A stretch of DNA of 64,000 nucleotides, taken from NCBI RefSeq assembly GCF_000987775.1, contig NZ_LAHO01000011.1, positions 110,942 through 174,941 on the forward strand, written 5' to 3'. The position numbers and the translations under genes are program-made. Position 1 is the first letter of the stretch; every line of letters starts with the position of its first letter. Source of the stretch: Arsukibacterium ikkense (lineage in GTDB: Bacteria > Pseudomonadota > Gammaproteobacteria > Enterobacterales > Alteromonadaceae). The notes under the pieces were generated by a model, which was not told the origin of the DNA, did no database searches, and saw only the letters and a program-made list of their open reading frames with translations. This document shows, piece after piece, positions 35,608-45,911 of the stretch.

Positions 35608-35895
35608 TTACTGTTGATCGGCAGTCGGCAAATCGGTTTGCGGATCGGCAGTGACATTTTGCGCCAGTAAGGCTGCCACTTGTAACTCCAGTTGCTCGAG
35701 TTTTTCGCGGGTGCGCAGTAATACCTGACGCTGTACGTCAAACTCTTCGCGGCTGACAAAGTCCAGATTGGCCAGCTTTTGCTGCAATACCTGCTTTACT
35801 TTGGCTTCGGCATCATCAGCAAACTGCTTTAACTGGGGTGGCAGCGCATTACCTATTTGCTTGGCGATCTCTTCAATTTTTTTCGGATCTAACAT
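35608..35895 (-). CDS. ubiK: Ubiquinone biosynthesis accessory factor UbiK
   Basis: 95 aa, BMFP (YqiC) family. An amphipathic helix (MLDPKKIEEIAKQIGNALPP) is followed by a C-terminal trimeric coiled coil (SREEFDVQRQVLLRTREKLEQLE, about 50-75). UbiK helps UbiJ in aerobic ubiquinone synthesis. ATG 35895 has GGAGACTG upstream; the ATG at 35907 contains that site within it. Confidence 0.9.
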   Translation of the reverse strand: MLDPKKIEEIAKQIGNALPPQLKQFADDAEAKVKQVLQQKLANLDFVSREEFDVQRQVLLRTREKLEQLELQVAALLAQNVTADPQTDLPTADQQ

Positions 35896-36019
35896 AACAG
35901 TCTCCATTTAACCGGTGTGGCGTCGTTATCAGGGTATTCTACGGAGATAAATCCAGAAGGCGAATGCTATTTGCCGCAAATTTTGGTTACAATGCCGGCC
36001 CTGATGCAAGGTATAGGCT

Positions 36020-38035
36020 ATGCAGTTAAATTCGCAACAAAACGCCGCTGTTCATTTTATCGCCGGGCCCTGCCTGGTGCTGGCCGGTGCCGGCAGCGGT
36101 AAAACCCGGGTTATTATCAATAAAATTGCCTATTTAATTCAGCAATGTCAGCTGCCTGCGCGGCATATAGCGGCAGTTACCTTTACCAATAAAGCGGCGC
36201 GGGAAATGCGCGAACGTATTCATGCCCAGCTGCCCAAAACCGCTACCCGCGGCCTGACTATCTCTACTTTTCATACCCTGGGCCTGGAGATCATCAAGAA
36301 GGAATGTCGGCATATTGGCTATAAAGCCAGTTTCAGCCTGTTTGATGATCAGGACAGCATGGCGTTGTTAAAAGAGCTGACAGCGAATGAGTTTCAGGGC
36401 GACAAAGATTTATTAAAAGCGCTGCAAAGTAAAATATCCGGCTGGAAGAACGACTTAACCCTGCCAGCGTTGGCGATAAAGCACGCCAGCGACCCGCAAA
36501 GTATTAATTTTGCAAACTATTACCAGCAATACAGCGACCAGCTCAAAGCCTACAATGCGCTGGATTTTGATGACTTAATTCTGATCCCGACCTTGTTGTT
36601 TCAACATAACGCCGAAGTTCGGCAAAAATGGCAGCAAAAAATTCAGTATTTACTGGTTGATGAATATCAGGATACCAATACCAGCCAGTATGAACTGGTA
36701 AAAGCGCTGGTAGGCGAGCGCCAGCGTTTTACCGTGGTAGGCGATGACGACCAGTCGATTTATTCCTGGCGCGGCGCCCGGCCGCAAAACCTGGTGCTGC
36801 TGAAAACCGATTTCCCCAATTTAAATGTGATAAAACTGGAGCAAAACTACCGCTCAGCCGAGCGGATTTTAAAAGCGGCCAATATTCTGATCGCCAACAA
36901 CCCGCATGAATTTGAAAAAAAGCTGTTCAGTCAGAACAGCTATGGCGTGCCACTTAGGGTATTGCCGTGCAAACACGAAGAAGATGAAGCGGAAAAAGTG
37001 GTGGCCGAAATTATTTCACACCGCTTTATTAACCGCAGCGAATACCGCGACTATGCCTTGCTGTACCGGGGCAATCACCAGGCGCGGGTGTTTGAAAAAG
37101 CCCTGATGACCAACCGCATACCCTATAAGATCTCTGGCGGCACCTCGTTTTTTGCCCGTAGTGAAATTAAAGATGTGATGGCCTACCTGCGCTTGCTGGT
37201 GAATCAGGATGACGATAATGCCCTGCTGCGAATTATCAACGTGCCCCGGCGTGAAATTGGTGCAGCCACCTTGCAACAGGTTGGCAACCTGGCGAATAGC
37301 AAAAATATCAGTTTGTTTGCTGCCTGCTGCGACATGGAGTTGTCGATGCATTTGTCGGCCCGCGCTCAGCAGGCGGTGCAGCAATTTGCCAACTGGATTA
37401 ACCAGGTAGCCGATAATGCTAAACGGGCCGATCCGGCTGAAGCTGTGCGCGATTTAATCCGGCAAAGCCATTATGAAGCCTGGCTGTTTGAAACAAGTAA
37501 CAGCCCGAAAGCCGCGGAAATGGCGTTAAAAAACGTTAACGAGCTGTACCGCTGGATCAGTAGCATGCTGGAAGGCGATGATGAACACGAGCCGATGACG
37601 CTGCCCGAGGTAGTCACCCGGCTAACGCTGCGTGATATGATGGAACGCCAGCAGCAGGAAGACAATGCCGATCAGGTACAGCTGCTCACCTTACATGCCT
37701 CGAAAGGTCTGGAATTCCCCTATGTGTTTATGGTGGGCATGGAAGAGGGCTTATTGCCACACCAGAGCAGCATTGATCAAGATAACGTTGAAGAAGAGCG
37801 CCGGCTGGCTTACGTTGGGGTAACCCGGGCCCAGCGCGAATTAATCTTTACCTATGCCAAAGAAAGACGCCAGTACGGTGAAGTTATCAGGCCCGAGCCC
37901 AGCCGCTTTTTGCATGAATTACCGCAGGACGATTTGGATTGGCAGCAGGCAGCACCGGTGAAAAGCGAACAGCAACGTCAGCAAACCGGCCAGGCCCATC
38001 TGGAGCGACTGCGCCAGATGCTGAAAAAAGACTAG
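36020..38035 (+). CDS. rep: ATP-dependent DNA helicase Rep
   Basis: 671 aa (E. coli Rep 673), superfamily 1A 3'-5' helicase. Motif I is [12 protein letters not shown] (about 22-33), Ia [21 protein letters not shown] (about 214), [18 protein letters not shown] (about 240), [11 protein letters not shown] and [13 protein letters not shown] (about 600); [14 protein letters not shown] is motif V. It removes proteins ahead of forks and restarts replication. Its stop is seven bases from the end of the convergent GGDEF gene. Confidence 0.96.
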   Translation: MQLNSQQNAAVHFIAGPCLVLAGAGSGKTRVIINKIAYLIQQCQLPARHIAAVTFTNKAAREMRERIHAQLPKTATRGLTISTFHTLGLEIIKKECRHIGYKASFSLFDDQDSMALLKELTANEFQGDKDLLKALQSKISGWKNDLTLPALAIKHASDPQSINFANYYQQYSDQLKAYNALDFDDLILIPTLLFQHNAEVRQKWQQKIQYLLVDEYQDTNTSQYELVKALVGERQRFTVVGDDDQSIYSWRGARPQNLVLLKTDFPNLNVIKLEQNYRSAERILKAANILIANNPHEFEKKLFSQNSYGVPLRVLPCKHEEDEAEKVVAEIISHRFINRSEYRDYALLYRGNHQARVFEKALMTNRIPYKISGGTSFFARSEIKDVMAYLRLLVNQDDDNALLRIINVPRREIGAATLQQVGNLANSKNISLFAACCDMELSMHLSARAQQAVQQFANWINQVADNAKRADPAEAVRDLIRQSHYEAWLFETSNSPKAAEMALKNVNELYRWISSMLEGDDEHEPMTLPEVVTRLTLRDMMERQQQEDNADQVQLLTLHASKGLEFPYVFMVGMEEGLLPHQSSIDQDNVEEERRLAYVGVTRAQRELIFTYAKERRQYGEVIRPEPSRFLHELPQDDLDWQQAAPVKSEQQRQQTGQAHLERLRQMLKKD

Positions 38036-38041
38036 CCGGCG

Positions 38042-39895
38042 TTATTCGGCGCCAAGCGCCTTGAGCATCTGATCGCGCATTGAGTCCTGGAAAATGGCAT
38101 AACGGCCACGGCCCAACGCTTTGGCATGGTACATAGCCGCATCGGCGTCGCGCAGCAGTTGCTCACCATTATTGTAGTCTGGCTGCATCAGGGCAATACC
38201 GATACTCACACCCGAATTTACTTGCTGGTTTTCCAGATAGTAAGGCTCGCGTACTTTTTCAATAATGCGCTGCGCCACCTCTTCCGCGTCATGTTCGCCC
38301 TGCAGGTTTTGCAACAGCACTACAAATTCGTCGCCGCCCAGCCGTGCCGCCAAGTCATGCTCGCGAACTGCACTTAAAATACGCTTGCTGGTTTCCACTA
38401 AAAACGCATCGCCAATATGGTGGCCGAGGGTGTCATTGATCAGCTTAAAGCGATCTAAATCCAGAAACAGCATCGCCATGCCCTCTATCGGCTGGCGCTT
38501 ATGTAAGGCAAACTGGCGTTTTAGCTGCTCTAAAAACATCTGTCGGTTAGCCAGGCCGGTTAATAAGTCGTGATTGGCCTCATAAAATAATTTTTGCTCG
38601 GCTTTTTTCCGCTCTTCAACCTGCAAGCGTAAAAATAGGTTGGTTTGACGCAACTCACGGGTACTTTCAAATACTTTACGTTCCAGCTCTTCCTGATGCT
38701 GCTTTTGTTTTTCGGCTGCCAGCTTGCGCTGAATGGCCACGCCAATATGCTGCGAGACAAAGCGTAAAATACTCAGTTCCTGCTCGGTGTATTGGTAGGC
38801 ATTGTTATACGCCTGCACCGCGATCACCCCGATAACCCGCTGATCGATTAGTAACGGTGCCCCCAGCCAGCACGATGATAAACGAGCCCGTTGCAAGGGA
38901 TCAGCCATACCACGACGAATTTCTCCTTCAGCAGCCAGCTGTTCGGCCGCTTCGCTGTTAATCAGCCGGGCCTCGGCACAACGAATAACATACTCGGTAA
39001 ACCCCCGACTGATGGGCCGCTCCCGGGCCGGTGGCGAGAACTGGTCGAGGTAAAATGGAAAGGTCAGTTTGGTTTGATCGGCGTTAAGTAACGCGATATA
39101 GCAATTATCTGCTGACATTAAACCTGACAGTACTTTGTGCATGGCTTTGTAAAAACTTTGCATATCCCGACTGCTGGCAGTCAGCTCGGATATTTCATAT
39201 AACGCCGCCTGCAGACGTTCAGCATTAGTGCGTTCTTTAATCTCTTTTTGCAACGAGGTATTAATTTTCTGCAATTGCTGCGTGCGCTCTTGCACTGTCA
39301 GCTCTAATAACTCGCGGCTTTTTACCCGATCCAGTGCCGTAACAGTATGGCCACCAATACTGATAAACATCGCCAGCTGTTCCGCTCCATAGCGATAGTC
39401 ACTATCGTAGGTTTGAATGGCCATAACGCCAATCAGCTGTTCATCACGCCACAGCGGTATGCCCATCCAATGCGTGCACTCTGAACCCTGCGCCTGAATA
39501 TCACCATTGGCAATCATGGTGATAAACTGATCTCTGTCACACAATAAAGGTTGACGTGTTTTCACCACATAGCCAGTCAGACCGCTGGAAAATGCCGTAG
39601 AGGGGACTTGCTTGATATATTGCTGGTCTTTCTCATCAGAGAAATACTGCAACTGATATTGTTCAGTGCTGGTGTCATATAACACCACATAAAAGTTTTC
39701 AGCATGCAGCAATTCCGACACCATTTTATGGATCGCCGGGTAGAAGTCGCGCATGTCACTGATGGTACTGGCCAGTTCAGACAGCTGTAACAAAGCGCCC
39801 TGTATGGTATAGGCCTGCTTATAACGGCTGATCAGCGTGGTGAGTCGGCGCGCTTTGGCCTTGATCAGTTGGAGTTGCGATCCATTTAGCTTCAA
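38042..39895 (-). CDS. Double GAF-GGDEF diguanylate cyclase
   Basis: 617 aa, cytoplasmic. The first GAF-like domain is about 30-195 (ends IPLWRDEQLIGVMAIQTY), followed by a coiled coil about 196-235. The second GAF is about 235-400 (GAPLLIDQRVIGVIAVQAY), with a further coiled coil. The GGDEF domain is about 445-605, with catalytic GGDEF near 533 and an upstream RxxD I-site (REHD). It should make c-di-GMP in response to a small ligand or redox cue bound by GAF. Convergent with rep. Confidence 0.92.
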   Translation of the reverse strand: MKLNGSQLQLIKAKARRLTTLISRYKQAYTIQGALLQLSELASTISDMRDFYPAIHKMVSELLHAENFYVVLYDTSTEQYQLQYFSDEKDQQYIKQVPSTAFSSGLTGYVVKTRQPLLCDRDQFITMIANGDIQAQGSECTHWMGIPLWRDEQLIGVMAIQTYDSDYRYGAEQLAMFISIGGHTVTALDRVKSRELLELTVQERTQQLQKINTSLQKEIKERTNAERLQAALYEISELTASSRDMQSFYKAMHKVLSGLMSADNCYIALLNADQTKLTFPFYLDQFSPPARERPISRGFTEYVIRCAEARLINSEAAEQLAAEGEIRRGMADPLQRARLSSCWLGAPLLIDQRVIGVIAVQAYNNAYQYTEQELSILRFVSQHIGVAIQRKLAAEKQKQHQEELERKVFESTRELRQTNLFLRLQVEERKKAEQKLFYEANHDLLTGLANRQMFLEQLKRQFALHKRQPIEGMAMLFLDLDRFKLINDTLGHHIGDAFLVETSKRILSAVREHDLAARLGGDEFVVLLQNLQGEHDAEEVAQRIIEKVREPYYLENQQVNSGVSIGIALMQPDYNNGEQLLRDADAAMYHAKALGRGRYAIFQDSMRDQMLKALGAE

Positions 39896-40004
39896 CTTTT
39901 ATCTACTCTGCTGTTTGCTGAAATTGAGTTTGCCTCCCTATTATGCACAAAGATTCACCACATGGAAGCGATCAACCGTCAAACAGCTGCATATTCGTGC
40001 CTTT

Positions 40005-40043
40005 TTCAAAAACAAAAGCCGTGCTAGGCACGGCTTTTGTTTT
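40005..40043 (-). terminator. Bidirectional terminator after the cytochrome c5 gene
   Basis: A perfect 11-bp stem AAAAGCCGTGC/GCACGGCTTTT with a TAG loop. T-runs follow on both strands (TTTTGTTTTT on the minus strand). It ends the cytochrome gene at 40061. Confidence 0.85.
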
Positions 40044-40060
40044 ACAACGCTATTTATCTG

Positions 40061-40453
40061 CTACACACCATCAATCATAAAGCGGATAGCCGCAGCAATT
40101 TCGTCTTCGCTACAGGTAGCACAGGTACCCATAGCCGGCATATTGTTAAAACCATCAATAGAATGCTTTAACATCACATCAAACCCCTGGGCAATGCGTG
40201 GCTTCCAGCTTGCTTCACCAGGTTTAGGCGCATCTAACGCACCGGTGCCATGACACGCAATACACGCTGTATTGTAAACTTGCTGGCCAGAGCGCGGGCC
40301 AGTGGCCTGTACTGCAGCAGCTGGTTGCTGACCAGCAATATATACCTGACCAACAGGCGCAATACGCTTAGCCAGGGCTTCATCGTTATCAGTGCTGGCA
40401 ATAGCACCAACTGTAAGCAGTGACAGGGCCAGCGCAAAAGTTAGTTTCTTCAT
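40061..40453 (-). CDS. Cytochrome c5-like monoheme cytochrome
   Basis: 130 aa with a signal peptide (about 1-19). The heme site CIACH (about 64-68) lies in a domain of about 85 residues. The axial Met is probably in NNMPAMG (about 103), and a CATC pair follows it as in the cytochrome c5 group. It carries electrons in the periplasm, typically to a terminal oxidase. Confidence 0.9.
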   Translation of the reverse strand: MKKLTFALALSLLTVGAIASTDNDEALAKRIAPVGQVYIAGQQPAAAVQATGPRSGQQVYNTACIACHGTGALDAPKPGEASWKPRIAQGFDVMLKHSIDGFNNMPAMGTCATCSEDEIAAAIRFMIDGV

Positions 40454-41060
40454 TAAAAAGTTCCCATAGCTGAAGGCGGTAATAAATTCTGGCCATTATA
40501 GCCTGCATGTCGGCGCAATTAAAAGACTGCGATGCTATTCGAAACTGCTGTTTTATTATCCAGCTGTCTTTTTTGCCATTACGAGGCCGTGCAACTAAAC
40601 GATCAACAGCACTTTGCCGGCGGTTGCAGCTCGCTAAGCCTTACCCAGTATGCTTTATGCTTTTCGCTGCTTTAAGAATGGGTTTTTAATAGCAAAATTA
40701 TTTAAAACAACTACTATGCATCCGACTGCTTTGTGGTAGTCTTATCGACCTACTACGTCATGGATCGACAAGTTTGTCAGCACATTCCAGACCCTGTAGA
40801 AAGTGTTTTCCACAAAACAGATATAAAAATAATAATAACAAGGGCGTTAACGATTTCCCCCTCGTTTAAAATACAAATCAAGTAGTTAGCTTTTATTCCT
40901 ACCCATCATTCAATCGAATGCGTGGTTGTCTGCTATTAGTTCTGCACAATGTTATCCACAGCTTGTTAGCGTTTTTTATCCCTGGTCAGGCAGCAGCTAT
41001 TCTGGCTGTCGAACGATAGCTGTGGCATGCTATAGAAAATTTTTGCCGGACGATACAACC
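40454..41060. other. Long region upstream of polA
   Basis: 607 bases between the cytochrome c5 gene and polA. It is AT-rich from 40680, with several short hairpins, for example around 40730 (GACTGC/GTAGTC). It contains the DnaA box at 40952 and a related TTTTCCACA at 40806. The frame that reads into polA is open from 40926 but lacks family similarity. I see no gene. Confidence 0.5.
40952..40960 (+). promoter_or_regulatory. Perfect DnaA box upstream of polA
   Basis: TTATCCACA, the consensus high-affinity DnaA site, 100 bases before the polA start. A TTTTCCACA lies about 145 bases further upstream. Control of polA by DnaA has been proposed in E. coli; whether this box acts is not known. Confidence 0.5.
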
Positions 41061-43832
41061 ATGGTTTATATCCCAACGAATCCGCTGATCCTGGTAGACG
41101 GTTCTTCTTATTTATTTCGCGCCTATCACTCACCACCCCATTTAACCAATTCACGCGGCGAAGCTACCGGAGCCATCTATGGCGTAATCAATATGCTGAA
41201 AAGCCTGCTGCGCCAATACCAACCCAGCCATATGGCCGTGGTATTTGATGCCAAAGGGCCTACGTTTCGCAACGAGATGTACAGCGACTACAAAGCCAAC
41301 CGACCGGCAATGCCGGAAGACCTGCGTAGTCAGATTGAACCCATTCATCAGATCGTCCGCGCCATGGGCCTGCCTTTGTTGTGTATCAGTGGGGTGGAAG
41401 CGGATGATGTGATTGGCACCCTGGCCCGTCAGGCCAGTGCTGCCGGCCGCCATACCCTGATTTCTACCGGCGATAAAGATATGGCGCAACTGGTTGACGC
41501 ACACGTTACCCTGATTAACACCATGACCAACACCCTGCTCGACCCCGAATCCGTTGTTACGAAATTTGGAGTGGCCCCTGAGGCCATTATCGATTACCTG
41601 GCGCTGATGGGTGACAAAGTTGATAACATTCCCGGTTTACCCGGCGTGGGTGAAAAAACCGCTGCTGCGCTGCTGCAGGGGCTGGGTTCTATCAGTAATA
41701 TTTACCAGCAACTTGATAAAGTGGCCGGGCTGAATTTCCGGGGAGCCAAAACCATGGCAGCCAAGCTGGCTGAACATAAGAGCCAGCTGGAACTGTCATA
41801 TCAGTTAGCGACCATTAAAACCGATGTGGAACTGAATTGTCAGCTCGATGATTTGGCCATTCAACCGGCCGACCGCCTGCAGCTGGCCGATTTATATCGC
41901 CACTGTGAATTTAAGCGCTGGCTGGCGGAGATTTTACAGGATAAACAGCCTGACACCCGGCCAACTGACAGTAACAATGCTGAAGTAGCACCAAGCGAGC
42001 CAGTGCCAGCAACACTGGATCGCAGCCAGTACCAGAGCATCCTGACGCAAGCCGACTTTAGCAAACTGTTGGCCGTGTTAGCAGAAGCGCCCCTTACCGC
42101 CTTTGATACCGAAACTACCAGTCTCGACTATATGCAGGCTGAACTGGTAGGGATGTCGTTCTCGACTGCCCCGGGTCAGGCCTGGTATCTGCCACTGGCA
42201 CATGATTATGTTGGCGCGCCTGAACAGCTAAACCGGGAAGAGGTACTAAGCGCATTGAAACCCTGGCTGCAGGATAACAGCAAGTCAAAAGTTGGCCAGA
42301 ATCTGAAATATGACATGAGTGTACTGGCTCGTTACGACATTACTCTTAACGGCATTGCTTTTGATACCATGCTGGAATCCTATGTATTTAACTCCGTTGC
42401 CAGCCGGCATGATATGGATAGCCTGGCACTGAAATACCTGGGCCACAGCACCATTAGTTTTGAAGATATTGCCGGTAAAGGCGCGAAACAATTAAGCTTT
42501 AACCAGATAGCGCTTGAGCAAGCCGCTCCTTACGCAGCAGAAGATGCCGATGTTACCTTGCAACTGCATCTGAAACTATGGCCTCAGTTAAGTGCCGAAC
42601 CAGCCCTGGCCAAAGTACTGACTGACATAGAAGTACCCTTAATTAAGATACTGAGCAAAATGGAGCGTCATGGTGTGCTGATTGACAGTGCTCTGCTAGG
42701 AGTGCAAAGCCAGCAGTTGGCAAAGCGGATTGATCAACTGGCCGAGCTGGCATATCAGCAGGCTGGTAGCACCTTTAATATGGCGTCACCGAAACAATTA
42801 CAGGAAATTCTGTTTAATCAGATGGGCCTGCCGGTACTGAAGAAAACACCGGGCGGCACGCCATCCACCGCCGAAGACGTATTGGCTGAACTCGCGCTGG
42901 AGTATGAATTCCCGAAACTGATTACCGAACACCGCGGCTTAAGCAAGCTGAAATCGACCTATACTGATAAGCTGCCTAAAGTGATTAACCCGCTAACCGG
43001 CAGGGTGCACACCTCCTACCACCAGGCTATTGCCGCCACGGGCCGCTTAAGTTCAACCGAACCAAATCTGCAGAATATTCCAATCCGCAGCGAAGAGGGC
43101 CGACGCATTCGCCAGGCCTTCATTGCCCCGGCGGATAAAAAAATTCTGGCCATCGACTATTCGCAAATTGAACTACGGATCATGGCGCACTTATCCGGCG
43201 ACAAAGCGCTGCTGGATGCCTTTGCCAAAGGCCTGGATGTACATAAAGCTACCGCTGCAGAAGTCTTTGGCGTGGCGCTTGGCGCGGTAAGCAGCGAGCA
43301 ACGCCGTCAGGCTAAAGCGGTAAACTTTGGCTTAATTTATGGCATGTCGGCCTTTGGTCTGGCAAAACAACTGGGGATTAGCCGCAGCGATGCCCAAAAC
43401 TATGTCAACCGCTACTTTGAGCGGTTCCCGGGCGTATTGCACTACATGGAAGACACTCGCAAACAAGCCCATGAGCTGGGCTATGTCGAGACCTTGTTTG
43501 GCCGGCGCCTGTATTTGCCTGATATTAACGCCCGCAATATGGGCCGGCAAAAAGCTGCTGAACGCGCCGCGATCAATGCACCGATGCAAGGTACCGCGGC
43601 CGACATTATTAAAATGGCGATGATCAAAGTCGACAGCTGGCTAAACAGCCAGCAAACGACTGACATAAAAATGATTATGCAAGTACACGATGAACTGGTG
43701 TTTGAGGTGCCCACTCCAGCGCTGACTGCCGTGCAAACTAAGCTGGTGAGTATTATGGAAAGTGCCGCCAGTTTGCACGTACCGCTGTTGGCTGAAGCAG
43801 GCAGTGGTGATAACTGGGATCAGGCCCATTAA
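41061..43832 (+). CDS. polA: DNA polymerase I
   Basis: 923 aa (E. coli 928). The 5'-3' exonuclease domain (about 1-290) has [13 protein letters not shown] and GDKDMAQLV. The 3'-5' proofreading domain has [12 protein letters not shown] (about 346) with both acidic residues. The polymerase domain has motif [11 protein letters not shown] (about 697), the O-helix with [14 protein letters not shown] (about 750) and motif [11 protein letters not shown] (about 874). It fills gaps and removes RNA primers. ATG 41061 gives the family N-terminus; the frame is open 45 codons further upstream without homology. Confidence 0.97.
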   Translation: MVYIPTNPLILVDGSSYLFRAYHSPPHLTNSRGEATGAIYGVINMLKSLLRQYQPSHMAVVFDAKGPTFRNEMYSDYKANRPAMPEDLRSQIEPIHQIVRAMGLPLLCISGVEADDVIGTLARQASAAGRHTLISTGDKDMAQLVDAHVTLINTMTNTLLDPESVVTKFGVAPEAIIDYLALMGDKVDNIPGLPGVGEKTAAALLQGLGSISNIYQQLDKVAGLNFRGAKTMAAKLAEHKSQLELSYQLATIKTDVELNCQLDDLAIQPADRLQLADLYRHCEFKRWLAEILQDKQPDTRPTDSNNAEVAPSEPVPATLDRSQYQSILTQADFSKLLAVLAEAPLTAFDTETTSLDYMQAELVGMSFSTAPGQAWYLPLAHDYVGAPEQLNREEVLSALKPWLQDNSKSKVGQNLKYDMSVLARYDITLNGIAFDTMLESYVFNSVASRHDMDSLALKYLGHSTISFEDIAGKGAKQLSFNQIALEQAAPYAAEDADVTLQLHLKLWPQLSAEPALAKVLTDIEVPLIKILSKMERHGVLIDSALLGVQSQQLAKRIDQLAELAYQQAGSTFNMASPKQLQEILFNQMGLPVLKKTPGGTPSTAEDVLAELALEYEFPKLITEHRGLSKLKSTYTDKLPKVINPLTGRVHTSYHQAIAATGRLSSTEPNLQNIPIRSEEGRRIRQAFIAPADKKILAIDYSQIELRIMAHLSGDKALLDAFAKGLDVHKATAAEVFGVALGAVSSEQRRQAKAVNFGLIYGMSAFGLAKQLGISRSDAQNYVNRYFERFPGVLHYMEDTRKQAHELGYVETLFGRRLYLPDINARNMGRQKAAERAAINAPMQGTAADIIKMAMIKVDSWLNSQQTTDIKMIMQVHDELVFEVPTPALTAVQTKLVSIMESAASLHVPLLAEAGSGDNWDQAH

Positions 43833-43953
43833 GGCCGCCTGCAACATGGTAATTTAATTACATAAAAGACCTTAAAAGCACCTGATAATAATTTTTTGTA
43901 GTTTTATTACATAAAAACTTGCATTTTTGGCGCAACTGGTTAAAATTTGACGG

Positions 43954-44062
43954 GTAGGGTACAGAGGTAAGATGTTCTATCTTTCAGCGCAATGCCACCA
44001 TGGCAAGCAATAGAAAGTAGGCTTATTTAGCCGCCCCGCTGCTTGCAGCGGGGCGTTTTTTT
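43954..44062 (+). ncRNA. spf: Spot 42 small RNA
   Basis: The first 34 bases from GTAGGGTACAG to TCTTTCAG are identical to E. coli Spot 42. The centre differs. The 3' end has TTTAGCCGCCCC and a GC-rich terminator hairpin (CCCCGC/GCGGGG) with seven T residues, as in the family. Promoter elements TTGCAT (43919-43924) and TAAAAT (43941-43946) are 16 bases apart. The position between polA and engB is the conserved locus. It is an Hfq-dependent regulator of carbon metabolism, repressed by CRP in E. coli. Confidence 0.95.
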
Positions 44063-44135
44063 AGCTGAAATTCAGCAAAACAACAGTCGATCTCAGTCAA
44101 AACTGAAATAAAGCAATCTTTTTTAGAGTAAATAC

Positions 44136-44163
44136 TTTAAACATCCGGGTTTTGTTGTATAAT
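44136..44163 (+). promoter_or_regulatory. Promoter of the sRNA candidate at 44170
   Basis: TTTAAA (44136-44141) and a perfect TATAAT (44158-44163), 16 bases apart. No coding gene follows on this strand, only the terminator at 44227. Confidence 0.55.
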
Positions 44164-44169
44164 GACGGC

Positions 44170-44255
44170 GTCTTAGCAATAAGACACCCTGTTGATTTGA
44201 ATTATTAGCTTCTCCCCGATTGCTATAACCGACACTCTGTAGTGTCGGTTTTTTT
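44170..44255 (+). ncRNA. Unassigned small RNA candidate between spf and engB
   Basis: A self-contained unit of about 86 nt: TATAAT promoter just upstream, a first small hairpin (GTCTTA/TAAGAC at 44170-44185), a single-stranded pyrimidine-rich segment with CTTCTCCCC (44208-44217) that could pair with Shine-Dalgarno-like sequences, and a strong terminator (AACCGACACT/AGTGTCGGTT with seven T, 44227-44255). No family is recognised. It could instead be an engB antisense or 3' element, but the T-run is on the plus strand only. Confidence 0.5.
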
Positions 44256-44262
44256 ATGGCTG

Positions 44263-44874
44263 TTACGAACCCGTGCTAAACCAGTTATCCAGAGTTTGCT
44301 CAAATTCGGTCATACCAATTTTGGTTAAGGAGCTGAACATGTGCACAGTGACATCCCCCATAAAAGCCAGTGAGGCTTCCCGCACTTCCAGCAAGGTTTT
44401 CTTACGGGCACCCGGTCCCAGCTTATCAGCTTTAGTGAGTAGAATAAGCACCGGAAGCTGGCTTTGAACCGCCCAGTGTACTAATTGTTGATCCAAATCT
44501 TTCAATGGATGGCGGATATCCATCAGCACCACTAACCCCTGCAAACTCTGCCGCTTCTCCAGATACTCTGATAACGACTTTTGCCATTTCTCTTTTACCG
44601 CCAATGGCACCTTGGCAAAACCATAACCCGGTAAATCGATCAATCTTTTGTCTTCAGCAAACACAAAAGTATTAATTAACTGGGTACGGCCCGGCGTTTT
44701 ACTGGTTCGGGCTAAACTATTTTGGCGGGTCAGCGTATTTAATGCACTGGATTTACCAGCATTAGACCGCCCGGCAAAGGCTACTTCAATGCCGGTATCT
44801 GCCGGTAATGCCTTAATATCAGGTGCGCTGGTTAAAAATGTGGCTTGTTGGTAATTGAATTTTGCTTTATGCAC
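44263..44874 (-). CDS. engB: Ribosome biogenesis GTP-binding protein EngB (YihA/YsxC)
   Basis: 203 aa TRAFAC GTPase. G1 is [12 protein letters not shown] (about 35-46), G2 around TSKTPGRT, G3 DLPGYG (about 79), G4 LTKADKL (about 147) and G5 SSLTK (about 182). It is needed for 50S subunit maturation. It is adjacent to spf, as in enterobacteria, and divergent from the cytochrome c4 gene. Confidence 0.96.
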   Translation of the reverse strand: MHKAKFNYQQATFLTSAPDIKALPADTGIEVAFAGRSNAGKSSALNTLTRQNSLARTSKTPGRTQLINTFVFAEDKRLIDLPGYGFAKVPLAVKEKWQKSLSEYLEKRQSLQGLVVLMDIRHPLKDLDQQLVHWAVQSQLPVLILLTKADKLGPGARKKTLLEVREASLAFMGDVTVHMFSSLTKIGMTEFEQTLDNWFSTGS

Positions 44875-45055
44875 TGCCTGCTCCGGCGGTTAAATTTGGG
44901 CTATTGTAACGGATCTGACGGATCGGAAGAAGCTTTTGCAGCACAGATGGGATTTTACTTTGAGCAGTTTCGTGTAAAATGGCTTATCTAATTCTTATAA
45001 ACACCCCTAGTTGCCAGTTCGCTGGCGGTTTAATGCGGACAGAGACGGATATAAA

Positions 45056-45682
45056 ATGAAAAAACTCGTACTTCCACTGACGCTGTTATTCGGTTTAATC
45101 GGTACAGCTCAAGCCTTTGATGGCGATGCTGCAGCAGGCAAAGCAAAAGCAACGACTTGCGTTGCCTGTCATGGTACTGATGGTAATAGCCCGGCTGATA
45201 TTTATCCGAAAATTGCCGGTCAGCATGCCGAGTATCTTTATAAGCAGCTGACGGATTATAAGCTGGGGATGAGCAGCGGCGGCAAAGATGGCCGTAACAA
45301 TGCCATTATGTTTGGTATGGTCGCTACCCTGTCAGATCAGGATATGAAAGATTTGGCGGCTTACTTCGCCTCGCAAACGATGAGCAGTGGAACCACGCCG
45401 GAAGATGTGATTACGCAAGGCGAAAAATTATATCGCGGTGGCGATCAGGAACGCGGCATTGCAGCCTGCATTGCCTGTCATGGGCCACGTGGCGTTGGCA
45501 CCAGCCTGGCTGGCTTTCCCAAGATATCGTTCCAGCATGCCCCTTACCTGAAGGCAACGCTGGAAGAATTTCGCAGTGGTGCCCGTGCTAACGATATGAA
45601 TGGCATGATGCAGGATATCGCCAAAAAACTCACAGATGAAGACATCAGAGTGCTCTCACTGTATTTAGGTGGCTTGCACTAA
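45056..45682 (+). CDS. Diheme cytochrome c4
   Basis: 208 aa. Signal peptide 1-19 (GTAQA|FD). Two class I heme domains carry CVACH (about 33-37) and CIACH (about 137-141), with axial methionines probably in NAIMFGM (about 83) and NGMMQ (about 182). It donates electrons to cbb3-type or other oxidases. ATG 45056 follows ACGGAT. Confidence 0.95.
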   Translation: MKKLVLPLTLLFGLIGTAQAFDGDAAAGKAKATTCVACHGTDGNSPADIYPKIAGQHAEYLYKQLTDYKLGMSSGGKDGRNNAIMFGMVATLSDQDMKDLAAYFASQTMSSGTTPEDVITQGEKLYRGGDQERGIAACIACHGPRGVGTSLAGFPKISFQHAPYLKATLEEFRSGARANDMNGMMQDIAKKLTDEDIRVLSLYLGGLH

Positions 45683-45690
45683 TCCCCTCT

Positions 45691-45718
45691 TAGCACAGGG
45701 CTGCGGCCCTGTGCTAAA
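45691..45718 (+). terminator. Strong hairpin after cytochrome c4
   Basis: A perfect 11-bp stem TTAGCACAGGG/CCCTGTGCTAA with a 6-nt loop, 8 bases past the stop. There is no T-run, so it may be a Rho-assisted end or a stability element. Confidence 0.5.
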
Positions 45719-45726
45719 CCAAAATT

Positions 45727-45744
45727 TGTGGGATATATCTTACA
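45727..45744 (+). promoter_or_regulatory. GacA/UvrY binding site for the Csr sRNA
   Basis: TGTGGG-N6-CTTACA, an 18-bp imperfect palindrome matching the GacA/UvrY upstream activating sequence (TGTAAG-N6-CTTACA type). It lies about 185 bases before the predicted start of the Csr sRNA, the usual distance for this class. Confidence 0.65.
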
Positions 45745-45911
45745 AAAGCGGTAAGAAAATCGCCTGCCTGAAAAAATATTGAACTTTTTTACTGCTAAGA
45801 TAAATTTATAACCAACTGATTATCAGTCAGTTACCAAAAACCCCTCTACAAATAGTGCTTTTTTTTTCAGCAAAGACTTGTCATCTGTTCAGATCAGAGT
45901 AAATTAAAGCC

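Noticed and set aside
40507..40689. 60-codon plus-strand frame upstream of polA
   Set aside because: No ribosome site, no domain, and a composition unlike the neighbouring genes.
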